From Chromatiales bacterium (lineage in GTDB: Bacteria; Pseudomonadota; Gammaproteobacteria; UBA6429; Thiohalophilaceae): 64,000 nt of DNA. Shown in pieces: positions 37,291-45,667 of the stretch. The notes under the pieces are model-generated. The model saw only the letters and a program-made list of their open reading frames with translations. It was not told where the DNA came from and did not search any database. The DNA is taken from positions 1-64,000 of the forward strand of contig JALTJZ010000008.1 of NCBI GenBank assembly GCA_027076325.1, read 5' to 3'. A program made the translations under genes and the position numbers. How positions within the stretch are numbered: position 1 is the first letter of the stretch; each line of letters opens with the position of its first letter.

Positions 37291-38372
37291 TAGATTCTTC
37301 AGCTCATATATATAAAAAAGTATTTAACGGGAAACGCGTACTCGTAACCGGTGATACTGGATTTAAGGGGTCATGGCTATCATTGTGGTTGCATGAATTG
37401 GGTGCAGATGTGGTCGGTTATGCTTTACCACCGGAGTGGCATGAAGATCATTTTAATATGATCGAGTTAGACAGAACGATTCATCATGTTCAGGGAGATA
37501 TACGTGATTTTTCGTCTCTCAATAAAGTTTTTCAAGAATTTCAACCTGAATTTTTGTTCCATCTAGCAGCGCAGGCCTTGGTCAAACGTTCCTATGATGA
37601 ACCAAAATTGACTATTGATACCAATATTGGTGGCTCAACAAATATTCTTGAAGCAATACGATTGACTTCTTCACTCCGTTCTGTGATCTATGTGACTTCC
37701 GACAAATGTTATAAGAACAAGGAATGGATGTGGGGCTATCGTGAGAATGATGAACTTGGTGGATATGATCCTTACAGTGCTTCAAAAGCCTCTGCGGAGA
37801 TTATTTTTAGTGCATATATGAATTCCTTCTTTAAGGATCGAAAAGGGTTCGGTGCAGCCAGTGTGCGTGCTGGCAATGTGATCGGTGGCGGAGATTGGTC
37901 TATAGACAGAATAGTACCGGACTCTATCAAAGCATTGCAATCCAGACACCCGATTGTAATACGTAATCCAAATGCAACACGTCCTTGGCAGCATGTTCTG
38001 GAACCTTTGTCAGGTTATTTACTACTGGCTGCAAAGCTATATCAGAGTCCTGTTGAGTTTTCTGGTGCAATGAACTTTGGACCAAGAAATGACTCATTCC
38101 ATACGGTACAGAGTTTAGTCGAAAGGATTGTTGCCTTTTGGGGAAAAGGAGAGCTTCAAATCAACGTAGATCCGAACGCACCTCATGAGTCAACATTATT
38201 ACACTTGAATTGTGACAAGGCTGAACAAATTTTGGATTGGCATCCTCGTTGGGATTTTGGTCAGGCGGTAGATGAAACCACACACTGGTATAAGGAAGTG
38301 GATTCCGGAAAGCAAGCATTACAAATATCAAAGCAGCAGATAAAGGAATACACGGGAGAATTAAATGATTGA
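37284..38372 (+). CDS. rfbG: CDP-glucose 4,6-dehydratase
   Basis: A 362-residue short-chain dehydrogenase converting CDP-glucose to CDP-4-keto-6-deoxyglucose. It shows VLVTGDTGFKGSWLSLWL for NAD, HLAAQALVKRSYDEP, TSDKCYKN, and YSASKASAE as the YxxxK site; RAGNVIGGGDWS is characteristic of RfbG. The ATG at 37284 overlaps rfbF; an in-frame TTG at 37275 would add three residues. The downstream CDP-6-deoxyglucose 3-dehydratase (rfbH) of dideoxysugar pathways is absent. Confidence 0.94.
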   Translation: MVIDSSAHIYKKVFNGKRVLVTGDTGFKGSWLSLWLHELGADVVGYALPPEWHEDHFNMIELDRTIHHVQGDIRDFSSLNKVFQEFQPEFLFHLAAQALVKRSYDEPKLTIDTNIGGSTNILEAIRLTSSLRSVIYVTSDKCYKNKEWMWGYRENDELGGYDPYSASKASAEIIFSAYMNSFFKDRKGFGAASVRAGNVIGGGDWSIDRIVPDSIKALQSRHPIVIRNPNATRPWQHVLEPLSGYLLLAAKLYQSPVEFSGAMNFGPRNDSFHTVQSLVERIVAFWGKGELQINVDPNAPHESTLLHLNCDKAEQILDWHPRWDFGQAVDETTHWYKEVDSGKQALQISKQQIKEYTGELND

Positions 38373-38814
38373 TGGTGTAATAATAACTCCCCTCAGGCAA
38401 ATTTCTGACGAAAGGGGCAAAGTGATGCATATGCTCAAATGTGATTCCACAATTTTTCAGGGATTTGGTGAGATATATTTTTCTACTATCTATCCGGGGG
38501 CAATTAAAGGCTGGCATATTCATAAAAAAATGACTTTGAACTATGCCGTTCCATATGGGAATATAAAATTTGTACTGTACGATGACCGCTCAGATAGTCC
38601 TACCAAGGGAGAACTCCAGGAAATTTTCCTTGGCCCCGATCAATACCAACTAGTCACTGTTCCTCCTATGGTATGGAATGGATTTAAAGGCGTGGGCACT
38701 GAAATGGCTATTGTCGCAAATTGTGCTTCGATACCGCATGACCCACAAGAAATTGATCGTTGTGATCCATTCGATCCATCTATTCCGTATGACTGGGTAA
38801 TTAAACATAAATGA
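38365..38814 (+). CDS. Cupin-type dTDP/CDP-4-keto-6-deoxysugar 3,5-epimerase (RmlC-like)
   Basis: A short RmlC-like protein of 149 residues. IKGWHIHKKMTLNYAVPYG carries the cupin histidine, and VTVPPMVWNGFKGVG the second metal-free active region; typical RmlC is about 180 residues. The genes before and after make and reduce a CDP-4-keto-6-deoxysugar, so it probably inverts C3 and/or C5 of the CDP-sugar. It overlaps both neighbours by 8 and 4 bases. Confidence 0.82.
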   Translation: MIDGVIITPLRQISDERGKVMHMLKCDSTIFQGFGEIYFSTIYPGAIKGWHIHKKMTLNYAVPYGNIKFVLYDDRSDSPTKGELQEIFLGPDQYQLVTVPPMVWNGFKGVGTEMAIVANCASIPHDPQEIDRCDPFDPSIPYDWVIKHK

Positions 38815-39764
38815 ATATATTGATAACGGGTGGATTGGGCTATATAGGAGGACGAGTAGCAAGTTATCTAAAAGAGAAAGAACCTAATACCAATATCTTT
38901 CTTACAACAAGGGGCTTTAATAAAACCTTACCTTCATGGTCAAATAATTTTATTGTCCTGGAAATGGATTTTCTTGATGAGTCTTCCATTATCAATGGAT
39001 TAAAAAATAAGGATGTTGATGTCATTATACATTTGGCAGCACTTAATGAAATTGATTCAATTCGAGATCCGGAATTAGCACTAAAAGTAAATACGCAAGG
39101 AACCTATAATCTTCTAAGAGTCGCAAATGATAATAGAATAAATCGGTTTGTATATTTTTCAACATTTCATGTATACGGTGTGACATCGAACTCGGTTGTT
39201 ACCGAAGACTCGCCTACAAAACCATTTCATCCATACGCAATAACTCATCGTGCAGCAGAAGATTTTGTTACGTTTTTTAATCACTACTATAAAATGGAAA
39301 CCTTGATATTTCGATTGTCAAATGGATATGGTTATCCTATGAATAAGGATGTAAATAGATGGACACTAATTTTTAATGATCTGTGTAAGCAAGCTGTTAC
39401 TACGGGTAGAATTGTTTTGAAATCATCAGGAAAGCAGCATAGAGATTTTATTGCATTGCATGATGTTGCTCGTGCTTTACGACACTTCCTTTTTACCATA
39501 CCAGATAAATGGGGTGATGGACTTTATAACCTGGGCGGAGACTGTTCTATGTCGATGCTGGATGTGGCTAACAGAATATCAGATGTGTACAAGGTGAAGT
39601 ATAATAAAGAAATTGAGGGAATAGATACAGTTCAGGATGAAAGTGATTCAATAACTCATGTACCTGTCAAATACAGCATTGATAAAATTTTAAAAACTGG
39701 TTTTAGCTTGAGAGGTGACGTAACATCTGAAATCAAAAATACTATGAATGTGTGTGAAATGTGA
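38811..39764 (+). CDS. NAD-dependent epimerase/reductase of the extended SDR family
   Basis: A 317-residue extended SDR. NILITGGLGYIGGRVA binds NAD(P). HLAALNEIDSI, STFHVYG and the YAITHRAAED site follow; here the usual catalytic lysine of YxxxK is histidine (YAITH), a variant seen in some sugar-locus SDRs. The likely role is 4-keto reduction of the CDP-6-deoxysugar from the preceding three genes. Overlaps of 4 bases on both sides keep it in the same coupled block. Confidence 0.8.
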   Translation: MNILITGGLGYIGGRVASYLKEKEPNTNIFLTTRGFNKTLPSWSNNFIVLEMDFLDESSIINGLKNKDVDVIIHLAALNEIDSIRDPELALKVNTQGTYNLLRVANDNRINRFVYFSTFHVYGVTSNSVVTEDSPTKPFHPYAITHRAAEDFVTFFNHYYKMETLIFRLSNGYGYPMNKDVNRWTLIFNDLCKQAVTTGRIVLKSSGKQHRDFIALHDVARALRHFLFTIPDKWGDGLYNLGGDCSMSMLDVANRISDVYKVKYNKEIEGIDTVQDESDSITHVPVKYSIDKILKTGFSLRGDVTSEIKNTMNVCEM

Positions 39765-40657
39765 ATCAAGTGATTGAAACGAATTGTGAACGTCCGCTTG
39801 TATCAGTAATTTTACCGACATATAACCATGCTCAATTTCTAAGTCGTGCGATTCGATCAGTTCTGGATCAAGATTATACTAACTTTGAAATAATCATCAT
39901 AGACAATCATTCTCAAGACAACACAGACGAAGTCGTACAAAGCTTCATAGACCCTCGAGTCACTTTACTAAAAATTCATAATAATGGTATCATAGCATCC
40001 TCGAGAAATATGGGAATCCAGGAAGCCAATGGTGAATGGATTGCCTTTCTAGATTCAGATGATTGGTGGTCATCAAATAAGCTACAAACCTGCATCGATC
40101 ACATCAATGACAAAACTGATTGTATATACCATGATTTGAGTATAAGACGCGGGAGATCAGGTTTATTTCAAAGCAAAATAATAAAATCAAGACAGTTAAA
40201 AACACCGGTATTAATAGATTTGTTAGTTAATGGAAACACAATAAGTACTTCATCGGTATTTGTACGTAAAAGGCTTCTTGATGAAATTGGTGGATTTAAT
40301 GAAAGCCAAAACCTTATTGCAGCAGAAGATTACAACACTTGGTTACGATTAGCACAAATATCCGATGGTTTTTGTCACATACCAAAATGTCTTGGGTATT
40401 ATTTTCTGCATGACGAGGGAATTTCACGGAAAGATATGTCAATTCCTAAAAGATGCGCCAGTGCATCTTTTGTGCATTTACTGAGTGATAAAGAACGACA
40501 TTCTCTTGAGTCAGACTTAAAATATACCAAAGGTCGTTATGCTTTTTTATCCCAAGATTATAGGACTGCTAGAGAAAGCTTGGCTTTTAGCGCGCGTCAT
40601 GGAAAGCCTATAATTAAGTTGAAGTCACTATGGATGTTAATTAATTCTATACGATGA
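39761..40657 (+). CDS. Glycosyltransferase family 2
   Basis: A GT-A glycosyltransferase of 298 residues starting at GTG. VSVILPTYNHAQFLSRAIRS, FEIIIIDNHSQDNTDEVV and WIAFLDSDDWW (the DxD metal site) are clear; GISRKDMSIPKRC near the C-terminus is typical for GT2 O-antigen enzymes. It acts on the inner face and probably adds the sugar made by the preceding CDP-sugar genes, or the residue joined to it. Confidence 0.9.
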   Translation: MNQVIETNCERPLVSVILPTYNHAQFLSRAIRSVLDQDYTNFEIIIIDNHSQDNTDEVVQSFIDPRVTLLKIHNNGIIASSRNMGIQEANGEWIAFLDSDDWWSSNKLQTCIDHINDKTDCIYHDLSIRRGRSGLFQSKIIKSRQLKTPVLIDLLVNGNTISTSSVFVRKRLLDEIGGFNESQNLIAAEDYNTWLRLAQISDGFCHIPKCLGYYFLHDEGISRKDMSIPKRCASASFVHLLSDKERHSLESDLKYTKGRYAFLSQDYRTARESLAFSARHGKPIIKLKSLWMLINSIR

Positions 40658-41922
40658 ACGATTTTACAATACATACAAATGAAACATCTGGCTTGCGACT
40701 GACATACCACCACCTTGTCTTAGTATTGTTCTGGATAACGCTATTATTTCAGCTCACTACACTTAAGCATATATGGGCGATTGCAGACTTATCAAGAATC
40801 ATTAATTCAGCAACACTGATATTCCTTATTATGTATGTTTTTTATGCCATAACTTCACTTCGGTATAATAAGAATGTTTGGATTTATTATATTATCCCTG
40901 GTTTATTGGTTTATCTCGGGTTTTTATTTAATTTCTCTATAAATACCCTAGACAACTACAAAGTAATAAACTATTTTGGCTTGCTTGTACCTTGGGCAAT
41001 GTTTCTAATTATGCCTGCGCTACTGAAAAAAATGGAATATGATAGTGATAAATTGTGGCAATATTTTTACTACTTTATGCTAGTGGCATCATCACTGGGT
41101 ATTCTAGAGTATTATCTTTTCTTTTCTGACATAGTTTCGATGCGTATAATATCAATACCTGGCGGTAAATTTTATGCGGGGAGCTTCTCTTTATTGCATT
41201 TACTGAGCGACGGTAGTGCGCATTCCCGTTTGTATGCTTGTTTTGGTGAACCAGGCAATCTAGCAATGCTTCTTTTGCCTGTTATTTTGTATGCATATTA
41301 TCATAAGAAATATGTTGGGTTAGCTATTTTTCTTTTAGCTTTATATCTTACCAATTCTCTGGGTGGGTATATTAGCTTTTTCTTGATGGTTCTTTTTATT
41401 TTATTTTTAGCTATCAATAAAAGAAAATTGCCAGTGTTAATACCTGTTGCTGCAGTGACTTTAATCTCATTGGGCTTTATAATAAGTTATCTAGATAACT
41501 TAAACGATCCTATTTTCCAAAATAAAAGTAACTCAATAGCTAGTAGAGTGAGTAATATAAAAAACACTATGATAAATTTACCAGATATGCTTGTTGACAA
41601 CCCAATAGGTTTTGAATTAACTGAAGGTACATCATCTACTAGTAAAAATCCTCATTATTATGGATCAAATTTTGCTATCGGTTATAGCATACAGATGGGG
41701 GGTATTAGTGCTTTCCTGGGATATTCGATTATTTTAATAGTATCGATAATTACCGCTTTCTCTAAAATTATCACTAAAAACTTATCTAATGAGGAGAAAG
41801 TAGTATGTGTTTCTTTGATTGTCCTTTTTCCATTTATTTTTCAGCGAAGCACTGTGTGGGATAGTGCGATCTTTGCGTTTTTGTTCTCACCTTTTATAAT
41901 ACGTTATTTACAGTCACGCTGA
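40654..41922 (+). CDS. wzy: O-antigen polymerase-like membrane protein
   Basis: A 422-residue polytopic membrane protein with about ten hydrophobic segments (for example YHLVLVLFWITLLFQLTT, LIFLIMYVFYAIT, LAIFLLALYLTNSLGGYISF, VLIPVAAVTLISLGFIISYL) and a large loop near 290-340 with GFELTEGTSSTSKNPHYYGS. This layout and the flanking glycosyltransferases fit Wzy, which joins repeat units in the periplasm with Wzz. Wzy proteins share little sequence, so the call depends on topology and context. It overlaps the preceding GT2 gene by 4 bases. Confidence 0.8.
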   Translation: MNDFTIHTNETSGLRLTYHHLVLVLFWITLLFQLTTLKHIWAIADLSRIINSATLIFLIMYVFYAITSLRYNKNVWIYYIIPGLLVYLGFLFNFSINTLDNYKVINYFGLLVPWAMFLIMPALLKKMEYDSDKLWQYFYYFMLVASSLGILEYYLFFSDIVSMRIISIPGGKFYAGSFSLLHLLSDGSAHSRLYACFGEPGNLAMLLLPVILYAYYHKKYVGLAIFLLALYLTNSLGGYISFFLMVLFILFLAINKRKLPVLIPVAAVTLISLGFIISYLDNLNDPIFQNKSNSIASRVSNIKNTMINLPDMLVDNPIGFELTEGTSSTSKNPHYYGSNFAIGYSIQMGGISAFLGYSIILIVSIITAFSKIITKNLSNEEKVVCVSLIVLFPFIFQRSTVWDSAIFAFLFSPFIIRYLQSR

Positions 41923-42009
41923 GAAATATGTATTTTAAAAATTAATCACATGATAAGACTAACCATTATACCTAGTTATATGTAGCAAGGTGGATGTATT
42001 AATAAGATT

Positions 42010-43125
42010 ATGACTTGTATTACAGGAACTATTGTATTTCTCGGTAATGGCCGTTGTTATCATACCCTCGATTGGTTCCGAAGTGCACAGAAGCTTTCTC
42101 CTGAGTATCCGCCATTACTCGCTACGGATTTAATAGAAAGTGAATCTTTTGATAAATTAATAAAAACAGGAGATCCAGTAGTCAAGTTGTTAATACTTGA
42201 TCGATATCTTTTAAAGAATCAATCTCGTATCGGAAATATTTGGCGTAATCTATTAAAGCTTTTGTTGCTTCCTGTTCAGATTGTAAAATTTCGAAAGCTA
42301 ATTAAAAAATATAAAAACCCTGTAGTTCATGCACACTCGATGTATTATATTGCTATTGCTCGCTTTTCATCATGCAGATATGTGGCCACTCCTCAGGGTA
42401 GTGAAATATTAGTTAGGCCTTACAAGAGCGTAGCATATAAGTTATTCTCTCGCATTGCGCTTTCACGAGCTTCCAGTATTACAGTGGATTCTGTAGCTAT
42501 GCAGAATTTACTATTCGAGCAGTTTGGTTTTGATTCCGTGATAATTCAGAACGGGATAGATTTAGATAAAATCAGTGAGTTCAATAATGAACATATTGAG
42601 CGTAACAAAGTAATATCAATTCGGGGATTTTGTCCTAATTACCAGATTGGATCTATTCTTGATGCTCGCAATGATTCCATGCCTGGGATTCCTCTTTATT
42701 TCTGTTATCCATTTGAAGAGAAGGAATACAAGATAAGTATGTCTATGAAACTAACTAACGTAGACCATGATATTGGGCGCTTGTCTCGTCTTGAACTTTA
42801 TAAATTAATGCTTTCTGCAAAATTAGTAATTTCTATCCCTGTAAGTGATTCATCTCCAAGAAGCGTTTATGAGGCTATTTTTTGTGGTTGTTTGGTTGCA
42901 ACTACTAAAGGGGAATGGATTTCTCTATTACCTAAGTGTATGGCATCCAGGATAATTGTCATAGATACTCGGTCAGGAACTTGGTTTCAGGATGCAATTA
43001 ATTTTGCCAATTCAAATGTTGACAAGCCATATATTCCTTCATCACATGCTCTTGATCTTTTTGATCAAAATCGTTCAATGCTTAAATTCTTTAATGAAAT
43101 TTATCCAAATGTAGCTCGATCATGA
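42010..43125 (+). CDS. Glycosyltransferase, GT4-like
   Basis: A 371-residue GT-B protein. It shows VVHAHSMYYIAIARF and TPQGSEILVRPYKS in the N-terminal domain, VIIQNGIDLDKI at the linker and SDSSPRSVYEAIFCGCLVATT as the donor E-x7 region. It starts after an 87-base gap from wzy and overlaps the next amidotransferase gene by 4 bases. Sugar specificity is unknown. Confidence 0.8.
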   Translation: MTCITGTIVFLGNGRCYHTLDWFRSAQKLSPEYPPLLATDLIESESFDKLIKTGDPVVKLLILDRYLLKNQSRIGNIWRNLLKLLLLPVQIVKFRKLIKKYKNPVVHAHSMYYIAIARFSSCRYVATPQGSEILVRPYKSVAYKLFSRIALSRASSITVDSVAMQNLLFEQFGFDSVIIQNGIDLDKISEFNNEHIERNKVISIRGFCPNYQIGSILDARNDSMPGIPLYFCYPFEEKEYKISMSMKLTNVDHDIGRLSRLELYKLMLSAKLVISIPVSDSSPRSVYEAIFCGCLVATTKGEWISLLPKCMASRIIVIDTRSGTWFQDAINFANSNVDKPYIPSSHALDLFDQNRSMLKFFNEIYPNVARS

Positions 43126-44270
43126 CTAGAATAAATGAACGACCATATCAAATTTGTACCGCTTGCGTTATGGATACTTCTGATTCAATGATTAAATTTT
43201 ATTCTGATGGCGTATGTGATCATTGTAATACTTTTAATACACAAATCAAACCAAACTGGAGAACAGATGAGGTAGGATATGAAGCACTTCAAATGTTAGT
43301 TCAGAAGATTAAAAAGAAAGGTATAGGGAAAGATTTTGATTGTATTATAGGTATGAGCGGTGGTATTGATAGTTCATACCTTACCTATATTGCAAAGGAG
43401 AAGCTAGGTTTACGTCCTTTGGTATTTCATGTGGATGCTGGCTGGAATTCCCAAGAAGCTGTTAACAATATTGAAAGGATTGTAGATAAGCTAAATCTTG
43501 ATTTGTATACGGAGGTTATTGACTGGGAAGAAATGAAAGATCTCCAGCTTTCCTTTTTTAAATCAGGCGTATCACACATTGATACACCTCAAGATCATGC
43601 ATTTTTTGCCACGATGTATAAGTTTGCGGAACAGCATAACGTAAAATATATTTTGACAGGCGCAAATTTTTCGACAGAATGTATTCGTAACCCTATTGAA
43701 TGGATGTATTATCAATCAGACTCGACTCAACTTCGAGATATACATAAGAAATTTGGCAAGCATCCGTTGGTAAACTTCCCGGTTACTTCAATTTTACGTC
43801 ATAAGATCTACTTACCTTACATTAAAGGAATTAAGGCTGTAAGACCACTGAATTATGTACCTTATATAAAGGAAGAAGCGATTCAGTTGCTCATTGATAA
43901 GTTTGGGTGGCAACCCTATCCGCAAAAGCATTTTGAATCACGGTTTACAAAATTTTATGAAGGTTATTGGTTACCAAAGAAATTTGGCTATGACACGCGA
44001 AGGGTACAGTTTTCAAGTCTAATTGTTACTGGACAAATGTCCAGAGAGGAGGCGCTTGAAAAACTTAAAGTGCTACCGTATGACGAATCTACTATTTTGC
44101 AAGATTTCGAATATATAGCGACAAAATTGGGTATCACTATTGATGAACTACAAGGGTACATGGATGCACCGAATAAATCGTATAAAGACTACAGGTCTCA
44201 AGACCAAATATATACTTTGGGTGCCAGGATAATGAAGATGTTTGGTCTAGAGCTGGGTGGAAAACGATGA
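43122..44270 (+). CDS. N-acetyl sugar amidotransferase, WbpG-like (second copy)
   Basis: A second PP-loop amidotransferase, 382 residues, clearly divergent from the one at 8777. N-terminal cysteines CTAC and CDHC probably bind zinc and the PP-loop is canonical (SGGIDSS, 79-85). The following ammonia-forming HisH and HisF homologues overlap or nearly abut it, repeating the module seen in the pse operon. In Pseudomonas wbp loci this set makes the acetamidino group of a mannuronic-type sugar; here the sugar may be the one processed by the 2-epimerase and two-domain oxidoreductase downstream. Confidence 0.9.
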   Translation: MTRINERPYQICTACVMDTSDSMIKFYSDGVCDHCNTFNTQIKPNWRTDEVGYEALQMLVQKIKKKGIGKDFDCIIGMSGGIDSSYLTYIAKEKLGLRPLVFHVDAGWNSQEAVNNIERIVDKLNLDLYTEVIDWEEMKDLQLSFFKSGVSHIDTPQDHAFFATMYKFAEQHNVKYILTGANFSTECIRNPIEWMYYQSDSTQLRDIHKKFGKHPLVNFPVTSILRHKIYLPYIKGIKAVRPLNYVPYIKEEAIQLLIDKFGWQPYPQKHFESRFTKFYEGYWLPKKFGYDTRRVQFSSLIVTGQMSREEALEKLKVLPYDESTILQDFEYIATKLGITIDELQGYMDAPNKSYKDYRSQDQIYTLGARIMKMFGLELGGKR

Positions 44271-44890
44271 TTACGGTGGTTAATTATGGTCTTGGTAATA
44301 TTCAAGCTTTTGTTAATATATATAAGCGTCTAAATATTCCAGTATCAGTTGCAGGCAATACTGAAGAGTTACTAAAAGCAACTAAGATTATTCTTCCTGG
44401 TGTTGGTGCCTTTGATTGGGCAATGACTCGATTAAATAAGTCAGGTATGCGTACTTGCCTTGATGAGTTGGTTTTGTCCGAAAAACGCCCAATATTAGGA
44501 GTCTGCGTTGGTATGCAAATGATGGCGAAAAAAAGCGATGAAGGTAGGTTGGAGGGACTAAATTGGATAGACGCAGAAGTGAAAAAGTTTGACGATACGG
44601 ACTTTGAACAGAAGACTCTCCTGCCACATATGGGTTGGAATGATGTAATGCCACAAAAGGAAAATTATTTGTTTGAACAAATGGAGAACACCCCTAGATT
44701 TTATTTTCTTCATTCATATTATTTTTTGCCACATAAATCTAAGGAAATTCTGGCGGTTACAGAGTACAACTATGAGTTTGCTTCCGCTGTGTATTCAGAT
44801 AATATTTTTGGTGTGCAGTTTCATCCTGAAAAGAGCCATCAGTGTGGTATACAGTTGCTAAAAAATTTTGCGAATATTGAAGTATGTTAA
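44267..44890 (+). CDS. hisH: HisH-like glutaminase subunit (second acetamidino module)
   Basis: A 207-residue class I glutaminase with Cys80 (LGVCVGMQM), His186 and Glu188 (VQFHPEKSH). It supplies ammonia to the adjacent amidotransferase through the HisF homologue. Overlaps of 4 and 7 bases with its neighbours show tight coupling. This is a separate version from the copy at 9943, with differing sequence around the active site (CVGMQM versus CLGMQL). Confidence 0.9.
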   Translation: MITVVNYGLGNIQAFVNIYKRLNIPVSVAGNTEELLKATKIILPGVGAFDWAMTRLNKSGMRTCLDELVLSEKRPILGVCVGMQMMAKKSDEGRLEGLNWIDAEVKKFDDTDFEQKTLLPHMGWNDVMPQKENYLFEQMENTPRFYFLHSYYFLPHKSKEILAVTEYNYEFASAVYSDNIFGVQFHPEKSHQCGIQLLKNFANIEVC

Positions 44891-45663
44891 GACCTAGAAT
44901 TATTCCATGCCTGTTAATTAAGAATGGCGGGTTGGTTAAAACAATTAATTTTGGTAATCAAAAATATGTAGGTGATCCAATCAATGCCGTTAAAATTTTT
45001 AACGAAAAGGAAGTTGATGAGTTAATTGTGTTGGATATTGGTGCTACAGTATTAGGTAAAACACCAAATTACATATTAATCGAAAACCTTGCAAATGAAT
45101 GCCGCATGCCGTTGTGTTACGGTGGTGGTGTTAAAACAGTTGAGCAAGTAGAAAAAATTATCAGTTTAGGGGTAGAAAAGGTCTCACTTAGCTCTGCTGT
45201 ATTGGACACACCTGAACTGATTACAGAAGCTGCTGAACGGGTTGGTAGCCAAAGCATTGTTGTAGCATTGGACTATAAAAAAACAGGTATTCGTCGTCGT
45301 TATGAAATATTGACTCACAATGGTTTACGCAAGACTGGTTTTAATCCAGTAGAGTTTGCCCGAAAGGTAGAAGAACTTGGTGCCGGTGAATTACTGGTTA
45401 ATTCGATAGAGAAAGATGGAGTGATGACTGGATATGATCTTGATTTGGCTACTCAAGTTCGTGAAGTAATTAACATACCGTTGACGGTGCTCGGTGGTGC
45501 GAAGTCATTGGAGAGCATAGAGGATCTGATTCATCGATTTGGTATTATTGGAGCAGCAGCGGGTAGTTTGTTCGTTTTCAAAGGCAAGTATAGAGCCGTA
45601 CTTATTAATTATCCTGATAGAACGACTAAAGAATCAATCACAAGAAAAATGTGTAAATACTAA
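44884..45663 (+). CDS. hisF: HisF-like subunit (second acetamidino module)
   Basis: A 259-residue HisA/HisF barrel. The first strand reads IIPCLLIKNG, with leucine where HisF has the catalytic aspartate (CLDVKDG), as in the Pseudomonas wbp-locus HisF2; phosphate loops YGGGVK and LGGAKS are kept. It should conduct ammonia rather than close the imidazole ring. The C-terminus (KYRAVLINYPDRTTKES) differs from the copy at 10555, which argues that the two modules are not recent duplicates. Confidence 0.9.
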   Translation: MLRPRIIPCLLIKNGGLVKTINFGNQKYVGDPINAVKIFNEKEVDELIVLDIGATVLGKTPNYILIENLANECRMPLCYGGGVKTVEQVEKIISLGVEKVSLSSAVLDTPELITEAAERVGSQSIVVALDYKKTGIRRRYEILTHNGLRKTGFNPVEFARKVEELGAGELLVNSIEKDGVMTGYDLDLATQVREVINIPLTVLGGAKSLESIEDLIHRFGIIGAAAGSLFVFKGKYRAVLINYPDRTTKESITRKMCKY

Positions 45664-45667
45664 TTTT

